Positions 25,506 through 33,499 are shown, counted from the stretch's first letter. The stretch: DNA of 64,000 nucleotides from Candidatus Bathyoplasma sp. NZ (GCA_013332095.1 JABENI010000004.1:1-64000), one strand, 5' to 3'. A program made the numbers and translations. The notes: generated from the sequence alone by a model not told the origin.

Positions 25506-25884
25506 ATTTTATTTCTCCTTTAATCGTTAGATAACATCACTGTTTTTAACGATAATTTATATTGTCATTAACGTAATAAATTTAATAAATTATTGTACAA
25601 TAAATTTTTTAATATAAATTCAATGATTATTAAATCACTATTAATTTAATATCATTTACCAATTTTTCACTCTTTTCAAATTCATTAATCATTTTTTTAT
25701 GTTTATATAATTTCAATATTTTAATCACTAGCCAAATAATAAATGTTCCTACCTTAATTGTTCAATATTTTAAATATGTTGTACTATTATAACACTAAAT
25801 AGCATGCTACTGTTGATATATTGTATTCCGAATACCTTCAACAAATAAAACAGTGTTATACTACTCCATAAAAAGCGACAAATA
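25506..25884. other. Intergenic region with small coding remnant and palindrome
   Basis: No intact gene. On the minus strand 25630-25761 is open for 43 codons without an ATG, and would encode one membrane helix plus 'KHKKMINEFEKSEKLVNDI'; this could be a remnant or a small peptide with an unusual start. A perfect 13-base palindrome, GTATTC-C-GAATAC, lies at 25823-25835, and a minus-strand TATAAT lies near 25790. The rest is featureless A/T. Confidence 0.35.
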
Positions 25885-26250
25885 CTAAAATATTTCTCTT
25901 TTTGAATTTAATTTTCTCAATACAACTGTTGTTAAAATAATACATGGTATTAAAATTAAAAATCCAGTTATTCCAAATACTAAACTTATTGAATAAAACA
26001 CCAATGCTCCTTTTATACATTTCAAATTATTTTTAAAATATGCTAAGAAATTTAAGACTATTGCCACAAATAATGTAAATAATCCTAAAAATGAAAAAAA
26101 TAATATGTATCTCGCTAAAATCCAAATAGTAGAGGTCATCGTAGAAACAATCACTGAAACTGCAAAAAACAAAATATATATTTTAAGCAACAATAATCCC
26201 AACCCTAATCCAAAAGAAATAAGCAACAAGATATTTTTCTTTTTAGTCAT
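25885..26250 (-). CDS. Small four-helix membrane protein (array member 2, type A)
   Basis: 121 residues, four predicted membrane helices. N-terminus MTKKKNILLLISFGLGLGLLL, centre 'LNFLAYFKNNLKCIKGALVFYSISL', end 'GFLILIPCIILTTVVLRKLNS'. Clearly related to the genes at 26480 and 27382 and to a decayed copy at 26983-27153. GAAGGAGA precedes the ATG. Part of a two-gene unit that has been duplicated in tandem. No family recognised and no catalytic residues visible; a structural, immunity-like or sensory membrane role is possible but unproven. Confidence 0.65.
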   Translation of the reverse strand: MTKKKNILLLISFGLGLGLLLLKIYILFFAVSVIVSTMTSTIWILARYILFFSFLGLFTLFVAIVLNFLAYFKNNLKCIKGALVFYSISLVFGITGFLILIPCIILTTVVLRKLNSKREIF

Positions 26251-26437
26251 TAAACTTCTCCTTCTTACCTCTCAATAATATCACATATTCGATAAAATAA
26301 AAACATCTTATCATTATCCTTATCAAATTATACATACTTGTAAAACAATTTATTAATTACACTCTAACTTACATCAAACCGATAATTATCCACACAAAAA
26401 TACATATACAATATATACTTTTTATGTATTAAATAAA

Positions 26438-26468
26438 GTCAAAAACAAAATATCTTTTTGTTTTTTAC
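26438..26468 (-). terminator. Terminator after array member 3
   Basis: GTCAAAAACAAAA (26438-26450) pairs with TTTTGTTTTTTAC (26456-26468) with one mismatch, followed by TTTATTTA on the minus strand. It is duplicated after array member 5. Confidence 0.6.
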
Positions 26469-26479
26469 CTAAATACAAC

Positions 26480-26899
26480 TTAATATTTCTTATTTAGCTG
26501 AGATATTGCAATTGCGGTTAAAACGATACATGGTATTAATATATAAAATCCTAAAAATCCAACTATGAGTGCTATCGAATACATAGTTACCGCGATAATA
26601 GCAGACGCTTTACAATTTTTAATATAGGCAATTAAATTAGCCATTACTGCTACAACAACTATTATGATATTCAATATTAGATAACCACTAACTGCACCAG
26701 GTACAAGTGGACCACTTTGAGTTTCCAAATCTTCCAAACCAGACAGTGGTACACTAGTGACAATAAGTACAAAAATTTTAATTACTATCAAAATTGCTCC
26801 TAATATATATGCAATAAGCAACAATACATTTTTCTTTTTTGGCGTAATTTCTATCTCTTCCATAATTTCTTCCTCTTTCATAATTTCTTCCTCTTTCAT
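26480..26899 (-). CDS. Small four-helix membrane protein (array member 3, type B)
   Basis: 139 residues if started at the first ATG (26899), behind a ribosome binding site AGGGAG. The N-terminus is two copies of M-K-E-E-E-I followed by a third degenerate copy; every 18-bp copy contains an AAAGAGG Shine-Dalgarno-like sequence 8 bases before the next ATG, so translation could also begin at 26881 or 26863. The body has four membrane helices with 'KKKNVLLLIAYILGAILIVIKI', 'ANLIAYIKNCKAS' and 'FYILIPCIVLTAIAISQLNKK'. Related to members at 25885 and 27382. Function unknown. Confidence 0.65.
   Translation of the reverse strand: MKEEEIMKEEEIMEEIEITPKKKNVLLLIAYILGAILIVIKIFVLIVTSVPLSGLEDLETQSGPLVPGAVSGYLILNIIIVVVAVMANLIAYIKNCKASAIIAVTMYSIALIVGFLGFYILIPCIVLTAIAISQLNKKY
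26846..26899 (-). repeat. 18-bp in-frame repeats carrying Shine-Dalgarno and ATG (2-3 copies)
   Basis: Unit ATGAAAGAGGAAGAAATT, two good copies and a third diverged one. Each unit supplies a G-rich ribosome binding site and the next unit supplies the ATG at normal spacing. The longer version occurs at array member 5. Confidence 0.8.
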
Positions 26900-26982
26900 A
26901 ATTTTTTCTCCCTTAATAAAAATTAAAGAAAAATAGATTCTTTTATTTTTTATTTAAATACAACTCAATACTTCTTATTTTA

Positions 26983-27153
26983 CTAAGATATTCCAATTAC
27001 TGTTAAAACAATATATGGTATTAAAATTAAAAATCCAATTTCCCAAACGCTAAACTTATTGAATAAAATTGCAATGCTCCTTTTACATATTTTAAGCGAT
27101 AATAATATCAACCCTAATCCAAAAGAAATAAATAAAAAACATTTTTTAGCCAT
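26983..27153 (-). pseudogene. Decayed type A small membrane protein
   Basis: A 56-codon open frame starting ATG at 27153. Its first 22 codons (MAKKCFLFISFGLGLILLSLK) match the start of the gene at 25885. The sequence then jumps by an internal deletion to the part equivalent to 'KGALVFYSISL', which is read in a shifted frame, and returns to frame at 'GFLILIPYIVLT'. At DNA level the segment TTTTATTCAATAAGTTTAG is identical to the intact copy. So this is the duplicate of member 2 that lost its middle; a product of the short frame would have only one or two helices. Confidence 0.75.
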
Positions 27154-27340
27154 TTAAATCTTTCTTTTTTGTAGTTCAATTATATCATATATTCGTTAAA
27201 ATAAAAAAAATTATTATTATCCTTATCAAATTAAACATACTTGTAACACTGTTCATTAATTATAACTCTAACTTATATCAAATCAATAATTATCTACCAA
27301 AAAACATTTACAATGTATGCTTTTTATGTAGATAAATAAA

Positions 27341-27371
27341 GTCAAAAACAAAATATTTTTTTGTTTTTGAC
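27341..27371 (-). terminator. Terminator after array member 5
   Basis: GTCAAAAACAAAA (27341-27353) and TTTTGTTTTTGAC (27359-27371) form a perfect 13-bp stem; the minus strand continues with TTTATTTAT. Duplicate of the hairpin at 26438-26468. Confidence 0.65.
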
Positions 27372-27381
27372 CTAATACAAC

Positions 27382-27882
27382 TTAATTGTCCTTATTTAAC
27401 TGACGTATTGCAAATCCTGTTAAAGCGATACATGGTATTAATATATAAAATCCGAAAATTCCGATTAATAGTGATACTGAATACATAATTAATGAGACAA
27501 TAGTAGACTTTTTACAACTTTTAACATAGGCAATTAAATTGAATATTACTGCTATGCCTACTGTTATGATGTTCAATATGAAATAACCGTTCATTATACT
27601 TTTAAATGTTAGAAAGTCCATACCGTTCGGAATTGCCACGTCAGCATATAGTGCATCTCCTTGCCCAATCCTAATCATCGAAAATAAAATTTTAATTACT
27701 AGCAAAAGTACTCCCATTATAAATGCAGTAAGTAATAATGTATTTTTCTTTTTTGTGATAATTTCTTCTTCCCTAATCTCTTTCTCTATCATAGTTTCTT
27801 CATCTTTCATAGTTTCTTCATCTTTCATAATTTCTTCCTCCTTCATAATTTCTTCCTCCTTCATAATTTCTTCCTCCTTCAT
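27382..27882 (-). CDS. Small four-helix membrane protein with repeated start region (array member 5, type B)
   Basis: About 166 residues from the ATG at 27882. The first part is an acidic repeat, M-K-E-E-E-I three times, M-K-D-E-E-T twice, then a diverged unit, followed by a four-helix membrane body ('KKKNTLLLTAFIMGVLLLVIKI', 'NLIAYVKSCKKS', 'FYILIPCIALTGFAIRQLNK'). ATGs lie at 27882, 27864, 27846, 27828, 27810 and 27792. Those at 27864, 27846 and 27828 each have AAGGAGG 8 bases upstream. Compared with member 3, the ancestral ribosome binding site before the first ATG is lost (AGAAGAAG instead of AAGGGAG), so initiation may occur mainly inside the repeat. An upstream TTG at 27912 is in frame but unsupported. 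Confidence 0.6.
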   Translation of the reverse strand: MKEEEIMKEEEIMKEEEIMKDEETMKDEETMIEKEIREEEIITKKKNTLLLTAFIMGVLLLVIKILFSMIRIGQGDALYADVAIPNGMDFLTFKSIMNGYFILNIITVGIAVIFNLIAYVKSCKKSTIVSLIMYSVSLLIGIFGFYILIPCIALTGFAIRQLNKDN

Positions 27883-27899
27883 AATTTCTTCTTCTATAA
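27774..27899 (-). repeat. Array of 18-bp units, each with Shine-Dalgarno plus ATG
   Basis: Three copies of ATGAAGGAGGAAGAAATT, two of ATGAAAGATGAAGAAACT, and diverged units at both ends. In the first type AAGGAGG ends 8 bases before the ATG of the following unit. All units are in one frame, so copy-number change would add or remove starts and six residues without frameshift. Confidence 0.85.
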
Positions 27900-27949
27900 A
27901 AATCAAAGACAAATGAATTCTTTTATTTTTTCCTTAAAGAATTTTTAAT

Positions 27950-28310
27950 AGTTCTTTTTTAGTTGAGTTATTACAAATGCAATAAAATGATAAATGATGT
28001 TAACCTTAAAAAGGCTAAAGTCCGAGTAACAATATATTGAATGTATAATTTATCCTGTTCTAATTCTCTCTTTATTATTTTTGATGTACAAAATTTAATT
28101 CAGTATTATTCTTATTGATTAAACATTCCAATTAGGTATCATGTCAATACTACATATAACTTTGAACATCTTTAATTTCCTTGACAGTTCCTGTTATTAT
28201 TATTACCATTTTTGCTTATTATTATATAACAATTTTACTCAGAACCTCTATATTAAGGCGATAACCAATAATACATTATTCTTTTTTGTGTATTTTATGC
28301 TGTTTCAATA
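27950..28310 (-). pseudogene. Decayed type B small membrane protein
   Basis: No open frame survives, but pieces in different frames match array members 3 and 5 in order. Near 28,290 'KKNNVLLVIAL' equals the KKKNVLLLIAY start. Near 28,100 the DNA for 'LNFVH-KNNKE' equals LNFFAYIKNNK. Near 27,960 the DNA reading ATTTGTAATAACTCAACTAAAA equals the ATTTGCAATACGTCAGTTAAATA end. Several frameshifts and stops. This is a third, dead copy of the B gene. The remaining bases up to 28,328 show nothing else. Confidence 0.55.
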
Positions 28311-28328
28311 ATTGTTCCCTCAACGACT

Positions 28329-28832
28329 TTAATATTCACTTTTTCGTGAATCTTCTACTTTTGTGTTTAATAAGACATCGAGTAAGCTCCTCTTTTTTAC
28401 CTTAAAATAAAGTAGTGATATTCCCAGTGGTAATCCAATTGAGATTAAACATATAATTGCATAAAAAATAATATTTTCTCTAGAACTCGTTAAAAGTTTA
28501 TAAATAAAAATCACTAGTGGAAAATACCAAGAGTATTTTAAAATAAAATCTCTTATAAATAACCGAATAAAAGTTATTCTGCCTAATACAGCCACAACTT
28601 TAATTTCAAATAATTCTTTTCCTAAAGACCCTCTTGTTAAAACACTTATTCCTCCAAAATAGAAAAGCATTCCAAATAAAAATAATGGTAAGCTCCACAA
28701 TACAGTTAAAGTTAAATTTGCGTTTTCAAATAGCAGTCTTAATATTTCGCCAGTTAATGTAATTGAAAATATGCCATATAGTATGAATATTAACAAATCC
28801 ATTAAATAAGCGCCAACTCTACGCTCATTCAT
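28329..28832 (-). CDS. RDD-family membrane protein
   Basis: 167 residues with three or four membrane helices. The RDD signature is present though not perfect: 'ERRVGAYLMDLLIFILYGI' at the N-terminus and 'LTRGSLGKELFEIKVV' followed by 'RSLLDVLLNTKV'. RDD proteins are small integral membrane proteins, some proposed as ion exchangers; function here is unknown. TCGAGGTGAT precedes the ATG. It lies upstream of the small membrane protein array on the same strand, about 420 bases away with a decayed gene between, so operon membership is doubtful. Confidence 0.75.
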   Translation of the reverse strand: MNERRVGAYLMDLLIFILYGIFSITLTGEILRLLFENANLTLTVLWSLPLFLFGMLFYFGGISVLTRGSLGKELFEIKVVAVLGRITFIRLFIRDFILKYSWYFPLVIFIYKLLTSSRENIIFYAIICLISIGLPLGISLLYFKVKKRSLLDVLLNTKVEDSRKSEY

Positions 28833-28904
28833 TTTTCATCACCTCGAAAATTATTTTATTAATCTTACTATAACATTTTTTTAATTTTTTTGATACTTTT
28901 TTAA

Positions 28905-29160
28905 GCAATTATATATTTTTATTCTACAATATCATTTTCCATAATATATTCTGGCAAATCAGCACTTACTCATTTTTTGATTTTGCCGATAAGTCATAAA
29001 CAATATTCTTTCTTCTTTACTCAATTTAAAAACATCTGACATTTTATCTATTTTTCCTTTGTCAAGACCATATTTCGGTCTTTTTCAATATCACATAAAT
29101 AGACAAAGATGTCTCTAGTTTTTCAGCAAGTTCTCTAGCAATCATATCTAACTAGTGTTT
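28905..29160 (-). pseudogene. Frameshifted XRE-type (Cro/CI-like) HTH regulator
   Basis: Pieces in several frames of the minus strand reconstruct a small regulator: 'ARELAEKLETSLSIY' (HTH), then 'KIDKMSDVF', 'LSKEERNIVYDLSAKS', and a C-terminal 'ADLPEYIMENDIV'. The last block is typical of short prophage or accessory-element HTH proteins in Bacillota. At least three frameshifts or stops separate the pieces, so it is dead. Confidence 0.6.
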
Positions 29161-29906
29161 TTTAATTACACACTGCCAAATGTCATATTATTTTTCATAT
29201 CTATCATCCCTAAAAAATTTAAATTACTTAGTTAACCAACATGCTAATTAACATATTCGTGTCCTTCATTTTTTGGTATTGTCAAGAGATTTTTTTATGA
29301 TTTCTGGACTTTTCATTCACCTAGTAAATATGTTCTTTTCAGATTGAATGCTTTTATCTACAAAAAGTTCTCTGTTTAACTGATAAAGTCCTTTTTCACA
29401 TATCAGTGATGCGAATTTTTGTATTATTCTTTACTTTGATATTGTTAAAATTCCAAACTATGTATTTTGATAAAAAAGAAGATGCTTTACTAAAAGTAAA
29501 ACACCTCCTATGTCCATTCCTTCTCTATTTGAATTTAATACCTAATGTCAATAGATTCAACCTCATTAATCCATTTTTTATTATCATTTAAGAAACGAAA
29601 ATAAACAGATACATGGTATTTATCAGCATCATGCTTAACACAATGCTCAATTATATAATTTTGTATTTTTTCTGTTTCAAAAAAATCTCTTATTTGATAT
29701 TTTCTTGGCACACAGTAACATTTTTACCAAGTTCAATAGTACTACCTTAGCAAGTTTTTGAAAAAATTAATTTAATTCAAATATTAATTACATAAGATAG
29801 AAAAAATGTACTAAAGATATTATAACTCCATTGTAAAGGAAATAATAAGAAAAGTTTTTATAACATTTTAAAGTGCCATATTTACTCTAAAAACATAAAT
29901 CTATAT
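29161..29906. other. Gene-free stretch with coding fragments
   Basis: No intact gene. On the minus strand 29535-29725 is open for about 60 codons without a credible start and reads '...RDFFETEKIQNYIIEHC' and 'KYHVSVYFRFLNDNKKW', ending at a TAA; it is the 3' end of a lost gene of unknown type. Between about 29,200 and 29,480 further minus-strand pieces ('CEKGLYQLNRELFVDKSIQSEKN') faintly recall ImmA-type proteins that accompany XRE regulators, but the zinc motif is absent. The plus strand shows nothing convincing. Confidence 0.4.
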
Positions 29907-30443
29907 TTAGTCGAATTCATAAACAATTTTACTATCATCACTAAAGTCTTTTATGGAAATAGAATTATGCACCCATTTTTTATAATATATAAGATTATTT
30001 ACCGTTTTAGGGTGGAGATCAGTATTATAATATGAACTTTCAACATGGAAAATCTCTTCATCAAATGCCGTTTCCTGTCCAACTACATGAAACCTAACTC
30101 TGATTGGATGAAACCAATATTCAAGTGGATCATCTCCTCCAGCGTGATGTTTAATCTCCTTCATCATATCTTCAGTATTTATAAATGGATATATTTCTTG
30201 AATAAAAAAATTTTCCATAATTTCATAATTTTGACTTTCTTTTATATATACATCAAAATTTATATACAAATCTACTTTTTGATATATTTTTATGTCATCA
30301 ATATAGGTATAATTCTCTTTTGTTTTCTCTAAGTAATCACTAAATCCATCGGGCTCATAATTATTATTTCTTACAAAATCACATGACACCAATAAGAATA
30401 TTGTAATAATGGTATATGTTATTATAAATAATTTTTTAATCAT
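29907..30443 (-). CDS. Unknown lipoprotein
   Basis: 178 residues. N-terminal signal with lipobox LLVSC (Cys21), then a polar domain with many Asp, Glu and Tyr residues and alternating beta-strand patterns ('KIYQKVDLYINFDVYIKE', 'HPIRVRFHVVGQETAFDEEIFHVES'). No family recognised. GAGGGGATAAG precedes the ATG. It is the only intact gene inside a 2.6-kb stretch of gene debris and its frame is clean, so it is probably expressed or recently lost its neighbours. Confidence 0.6.
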   Translation of the reverse strand: MIKKLFIITYTIITIFLLVSCDFVRNNNYEPDGFSDYLEKTKENYTYIDDIKIYQKVDLYINFDVYIKESQNYEIMENFFIQEIYPFINTEDMMKEIKHHAGGDDPLEYWFHPIRVRFHVVGQETAFDEEIFHVESSYYNTDLHPKTVNNLIYYKKWVHNSISIKDFSDDSKIVYEFD

Positions 30444-30520
30444 CTTATCCCCTCTTCACTTATAACTCTAGTACTAGTTTATTTTTCTAGTTCAAATACC
30501 CGTATTGAAATACGATACTT

Positions 30521-31060
30521 TTATATAAAAACATTATTTTTCTTCATTTTTTTTATTATTTCAAAGTTGCCATAACAGTTGCCTTCTTTATCATCATTAG
30601 ACGCAGTTTTTCTTTTTTTTCTATTATATAAAGTTCCTCTTACATCTGTTTTTCCAGTTGAAGTACTAACATATGTAGTTGTCTCACTTAGAATAAACTT
30701 ATAATAAAGTTCTTCACCTGATTTTTATGTTTCTCCTTTTTGGTCAGCACCTACTGTAACTACCTTAACATATCCAAATTTGTGTTTTTATTCACCTCAT
30801 GTCTAATAAATTTTATTGATAAAGTATATTCATCATTTTTCTTACAAAATCTATTAAACCCTTAACTAAAATATAATAACTTACACCCTTTTTAGCATTT
30901 TTATATATAATAGTTTCAGTACTAAGGCTAACTACAGAATTTTTAATTTCATTTTTATCACTGTCATATAAATATAAATCATAATCTTTATTCTCTAGAA
31001 TATTTAATAATACTATTTTTATTTTATCCTCACAAGGTGTTTTTTACAAGTACATTTTTA
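30521..31060 (-). pseudogene. Remnant of a secreted protein with two PPC-like domains
   Basis: Reading the minus strand across two interruptions gives 'DYDLYLYDSDKNEIKNS', 'ETIIYKNAKKGVSYYILVKG', 'NDEYTLSIKFIRHE', then, after a shift, 'VTVGADQKGET', 'SGEELYYKFILSETTTYVS', 'STGKTDVRGTLYN', and 'ASNDDKEGNCYGNFEII'. These match the bacterial pre-peptidase C-terminal (PPC) domain pattern (Asp-x-Asp-x-Tyr-Leu-Tyr, Tyr-Tyr-Ile-x-Val, and T-G-x-T-D...LY...NDD). Such domains sit at the end of secreted proteases. One frameshift in an A-run near 30,835 and one in-frame TAA near 30,730 kill the gene; the N-terminal catalytic part is gone. Confidence 0.6.
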
Positions 31061-31400
31061 ATATTTGTTCTCTCAAAATTACATTTACTAGGATTTGTTG
31101 TAGAGCCAACAACTCGTCATTTATAGGCACTAAATGTAATCTATTTTCTAATTTAATTAAGCAGCTTTCAAGTGGTGGCAATTCTTCTTTACAAATTATT
31201 TTATTTAAAATAGTATTAATAACCTACTTGGACTAGACACTCCACATATTGTGTTGAGTTAGCCTGTCTGTCAAAGTCTGTAAGCAAGATTTTTTTCCTA
31301 AGCACACTAATTCATACGATATGCAAGTTGTTGTTTTTCCTACTCTTCTCATTAATCTCGCATAATACTTTTTTCATTTGCGCCTTTCTTTCTTTGAGTT
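31025..31400 (-). pseudogene. Remnant of a ParA/Soj-type partition ATPase
   Basis: On the minus strand 'RRVGKTTTCISYELVCLGKK' (deviant Walker A, normally KGGVGKTTT), then after a frameshift 'ILLTDFDRQANSTQYV' (Walker A' region with Asp, normally VLLIDxDxQANST), and after a further shift 'LPPLESCLIKLENRLHLVPINDELLALQQI', the usual ParA continuation. Several frameshifts and stops; the C-terminal half is missing. Presence of ParA next to XRE debris suggests a decayed plasmid or integrated element. Confidence 0.65.
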
Positions 31401-31419
31401 TTTTGTTTTTAACTGTTTT

Positions 31420-31502
31420 GCTTAAAATTTTAAGCATAAAAAAATTGGACTAAACCAGTTAAATCGTTGGTTTTACAAAAATTTTTCTTTGTTTAGTCCA
31501 AT
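31420..31502 (-). terminator. Terminator of dusB, 5' arm inside the gene
   Basis: ATTGGACTAAAC (31444-31455) pairs perfectly with GTTTAGTCCAAT (31491-31502), followed on the minus strand by seven T. The 5' arm of the RNA stem lies within the last codons of dusB. A second perfect palindrome, GCTTAAAATTTTAAGC, follows at 31420-31435. Confidence 0.75.
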
Positions 31503-32486
31503 TATATCACTCTCATTTAATAATATTGCATATCGTTCCAGCAATTCAATAATATCTTCAATTGTTGAAATTTCATTTAATTTTCTCCTAAAAGCATTGG
31601 AATGTTTTAGCCCTTTCACATACCAAGCAACATGGCTCCGCATTTCTAAGCACGCCAATTTTTCTCCTTTTAGTTTAACCAATCTCTTTAAATGATTCAT
31701 TATTACTTTTTGTCTCTCTTTAAATTCTATAGATGTTTTAACTTCTTTTCCTTCTAAAGTATCAACTATTTCTTTTAAGATCCAAGGATTTCCTAAAACA
31801 GCTCTACCGATCATCACGGCATCCACGCCAGTTTCCTCAATCATTTTTAAAGCACTAATTCCATCAACTACGTCTCCGTTCCCAATTACCGGAATATTAA
31901 CCGCTTCTTTAACTGCTTTAATAACTTTCCAATCAGCTTTACCGGAGTACATTTGTGCTCTAGTCCGACCGTGAACAGCGATTGCCGATGCACCTGCTTT
32001 TTCAATTTTTTTAGCTAATTCTACTGCATTAATACTATTTGCATCCCAGCCTATTCTAATTTTAACTGTTACTGGTTTTGTTACTACTTCTACTACTGAT
32101 TTTACAATATCGTATACTTTATCCGGTTCAAGCAACAACTTGCTTCCCGCATCTGATTTAACTATTTTTGTCACTGGACATCCCATGTTTATATCGATAA
32201 TGTCTGCAGCACATTCCGAATCAATTATTTTAGCTCCTTCAATGATAGATTCCTTAGTCCCACCAAAAACTTGCATTGTTATTGGATGTTCAAATTCACT
32301 TACATCTAACATTTTTTTAGTTTTAATATTTCCATGCATTAACGCTTTATCAGAAACCATTTCGGCATAGATAAGCCCTACCCCAAATTGTTTACATATT
32401 TCTCTGTATGCTAAATTAGTGACTCCTGCCATCGGTGCTACTACTACTTGATTTTCAATTTCTATATCTCTAATTTTCCATTTCAT
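31473..32486 (-). CDS. dusB: tRNA-dihydrouridine synthase
   Basis: 337 residues. FMN enzyme that reduces uridines in tRNA with NADPH. Seen: 'VVVAPMAGVTNLAYREICKQFG', 'DINMGCPVTKIVKSDAGSKLL' with the catalytic Cys, 'VKIRIGW', 'AIAVHGRTRAQMYSGKADW', 'VIGNGDV', and 'AVMIGRAVLGNPWI', all Dus hallmarks; the pattern fits DusB of Bacillota. In Bacillus dus lies just before lysS; here it lies next to hslO, divergently, so the familiar cluster is rearranged. Ribosome binding site GAGGGAATG. Confidence 0.95.
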   Translation of the reverse strand: MKWKIRDIEIENQVVVAPMAGVTNLAYREICKQFGVGLIYAEMVSDKALMHGNIKTKKMLDVSEFEHPITMQVFGGTKESIIEGAKIIDSECAADIIDINMGCPVTKIVKSDAGSKLLLEPDKVYDIVKSVVEVVTKPVTVKIRIGWDANSINAVELAKKIEKAGASAIAVHGRTRAQMYSGKADWKVIKAVKEAVNIPVIGNGDVVDGISALKMIEETGVDAVMIGRAVLGNPWILKEIVDTLEGKEVKTSIEFKERQKVIMNHLKRLVKLKGEKLACLEMRSHVAWYVKGLKHSNAFRRKLNEISTIEDIIELLERYAILLNESDIIGLNKEKFL

Positions 32487-32578
32487 AAATTATCATTCCC
32501 TCTATAAAATTTATTCTACCATTTTTAACACATTATTTTCAAGTTGTGATAGAATAAAAAAAGCCTAAGGGGGATAAA

Positions 32579-33463
32579 ATGAAAGATTATTTAATAAAAA
32601 GTTTCGCATACAACAATACAATAAGAGTATTTGTAGCAAATACAACTAATTTAGTATCTGAAGCTCAAATTAAACACCAAACTCAACCAACTGCTACACA
32701 AGCACTAGGTAGAGTTTTAACAGCTTCTGTAATTTTAGGATCTTTTTATGAGAAAGGACAAACAATTGCTGCAACTATTGATGGTAACGGTCCTTTAGGA
32801 AAGATTATAGCAGAAAGTGATGCTGAAGGTAATGTTAGAGGATTTGTTAGTAATCCAAATGTTATCATCATTAATAGTAAATCGAATACATCGAATCTAT
32901 CAATTGCTGTAGGCACCGATGGTTTCCTTCACCTTACTAAAGATTTAGGTATCAAAAACATGTTTACTGGTAGGGCACAACTACAGACCGGTGAAATAGC
33001 TGAAGATTTTGCTTATTATTTAGCAGCTAGTGAACAAATTCCTAGTGCTGTTAACTTATCTGTAACAGTAAATGAAGATGGTACAGTTAAACATGCAGGT
33101 GGCTATATTATTCAAGTTACTCCAGGTTATGATGAAGATGATATTAAAAAAATCGAAAAAAAAGTTAAATCAATCCCTAGTTTAAATGACCTATTTGAAT
33201 TAGGTAAAACTCCTGAAGAAATATCAAGTATGCTTACCAGTGGAACAGCAAAAATATTAGATAAATTAAATTTACAATTTATTTGTAACTGTTCAAAAGA
33301 AAGATTTGAAAGAGGTTTATTAACTTTACCAATAACTGACCTTAAAGAATTAGCTACTGACAAAAAGGTCGATGTCACTTGTCATTTTTGTAATAAAAAT
33401 TATCTTTTTACTGAAGAAGAAATAAATATTTTAATTAACGAAAAAGAAAACTACAAAAATTAA
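32579..33463 (+). CDS. hslO: Redox-regulated chaperone Hsp33
   Basis: 294 residues. Holdase activated by oxidation of its zinc centre. The four Cys are present: Cys236-x-Cys238 and Cys268-x2-Cys271, in 'FICNCSKERF' and 'VTCHFCNKNY'. The N-terminal core ('TQPTATQALGRVLTASVIL', 'GNGPLGKIIAESDAEGNVRGFV') is standard. AAGGGGGAT precedes the ATG, and a GTGATAGAAT -10-like sequence lies about 30 bases upstream. Divergent from dusB. Confidence 0.96.
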   Translation: MKDYLIKSFAYNNTIRVFVANTTNLVSEAQIKHQTQPTATQALGRVLTASVILGSFYEKGQTIAATIDGNGPLGKIIAESDAEGNVRGFVSNPNVIIINSKSNTSNLSIAVGTDGFLHLTKDLGIKNMFTGRAQLQTGEIAEDFAYYLAASEQIPSAVNLSVTVNEDGTVKHAGGYIIQVTPGYDEDDIKKIEKKVKSIPSLNDLFELGKTPEEISSMLTSGTAKILDKLNLQFICNCSKERFERGLLTLPITDLKELATDKKVDVTCHFCNKNYLFTEEEINILINEKENYKN

Positions 33464-33472
33464 CTAGAAAGT

Positions 33473-33499
33473 AAAAAATACTTTTATAAAGTATTTTTT
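33473..33499. terminator. Bidirectional terminator between hslO and maf
   Basis: AAAAAATACTTT (33473-33484) and AAAGTATTTTTT (33488-33499) form a perfect 12-bp stem with a three-base loop. It serves both convergent genes. Confidence 0.85.

Larger units (their letters stand above)
26251..27381. repeat. Tandem duplicated spacer of the small membrane protein array
   Basis: The segment 26270-26475 and the segment 27175-27380 align base by base over about 200 bases (for example TCCTTATCAAATTA, ACATACTTGTAA, AATAAAGTCAAAAACAAAATAT), with scattered substitutions. Together with the flanking genes this gives a repeat period of about 903 bases: type A gene start 26250 versus 27153, and type B gene end 26480 versus 27382. 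Confidence 0.8.

Noticed and set aside
27774-27899. Short regular repeats that could look like a CRISPR array
   Set aside because: Units are directly adjacent without spacers, are in one reading frame and encode the start of a protein.
27895-27912. TTG at 27912 as the start of array member 5
   Set aside because: No ribosome binding site; the paralog at 26480 shows that the ancestral start is the first ATG of the repeat.
29406-29591. Plus-strand open frame of 61 codons
   Set aside because: Lies in gene debris read on the other strand, has no Shine-Dalgarno site and no recognisable motif.
31025-31400. Functional ParA gene
   Set aside because: At least two frameshifts separate the nucleotide-binding motifs and the C-terminal half is missing.
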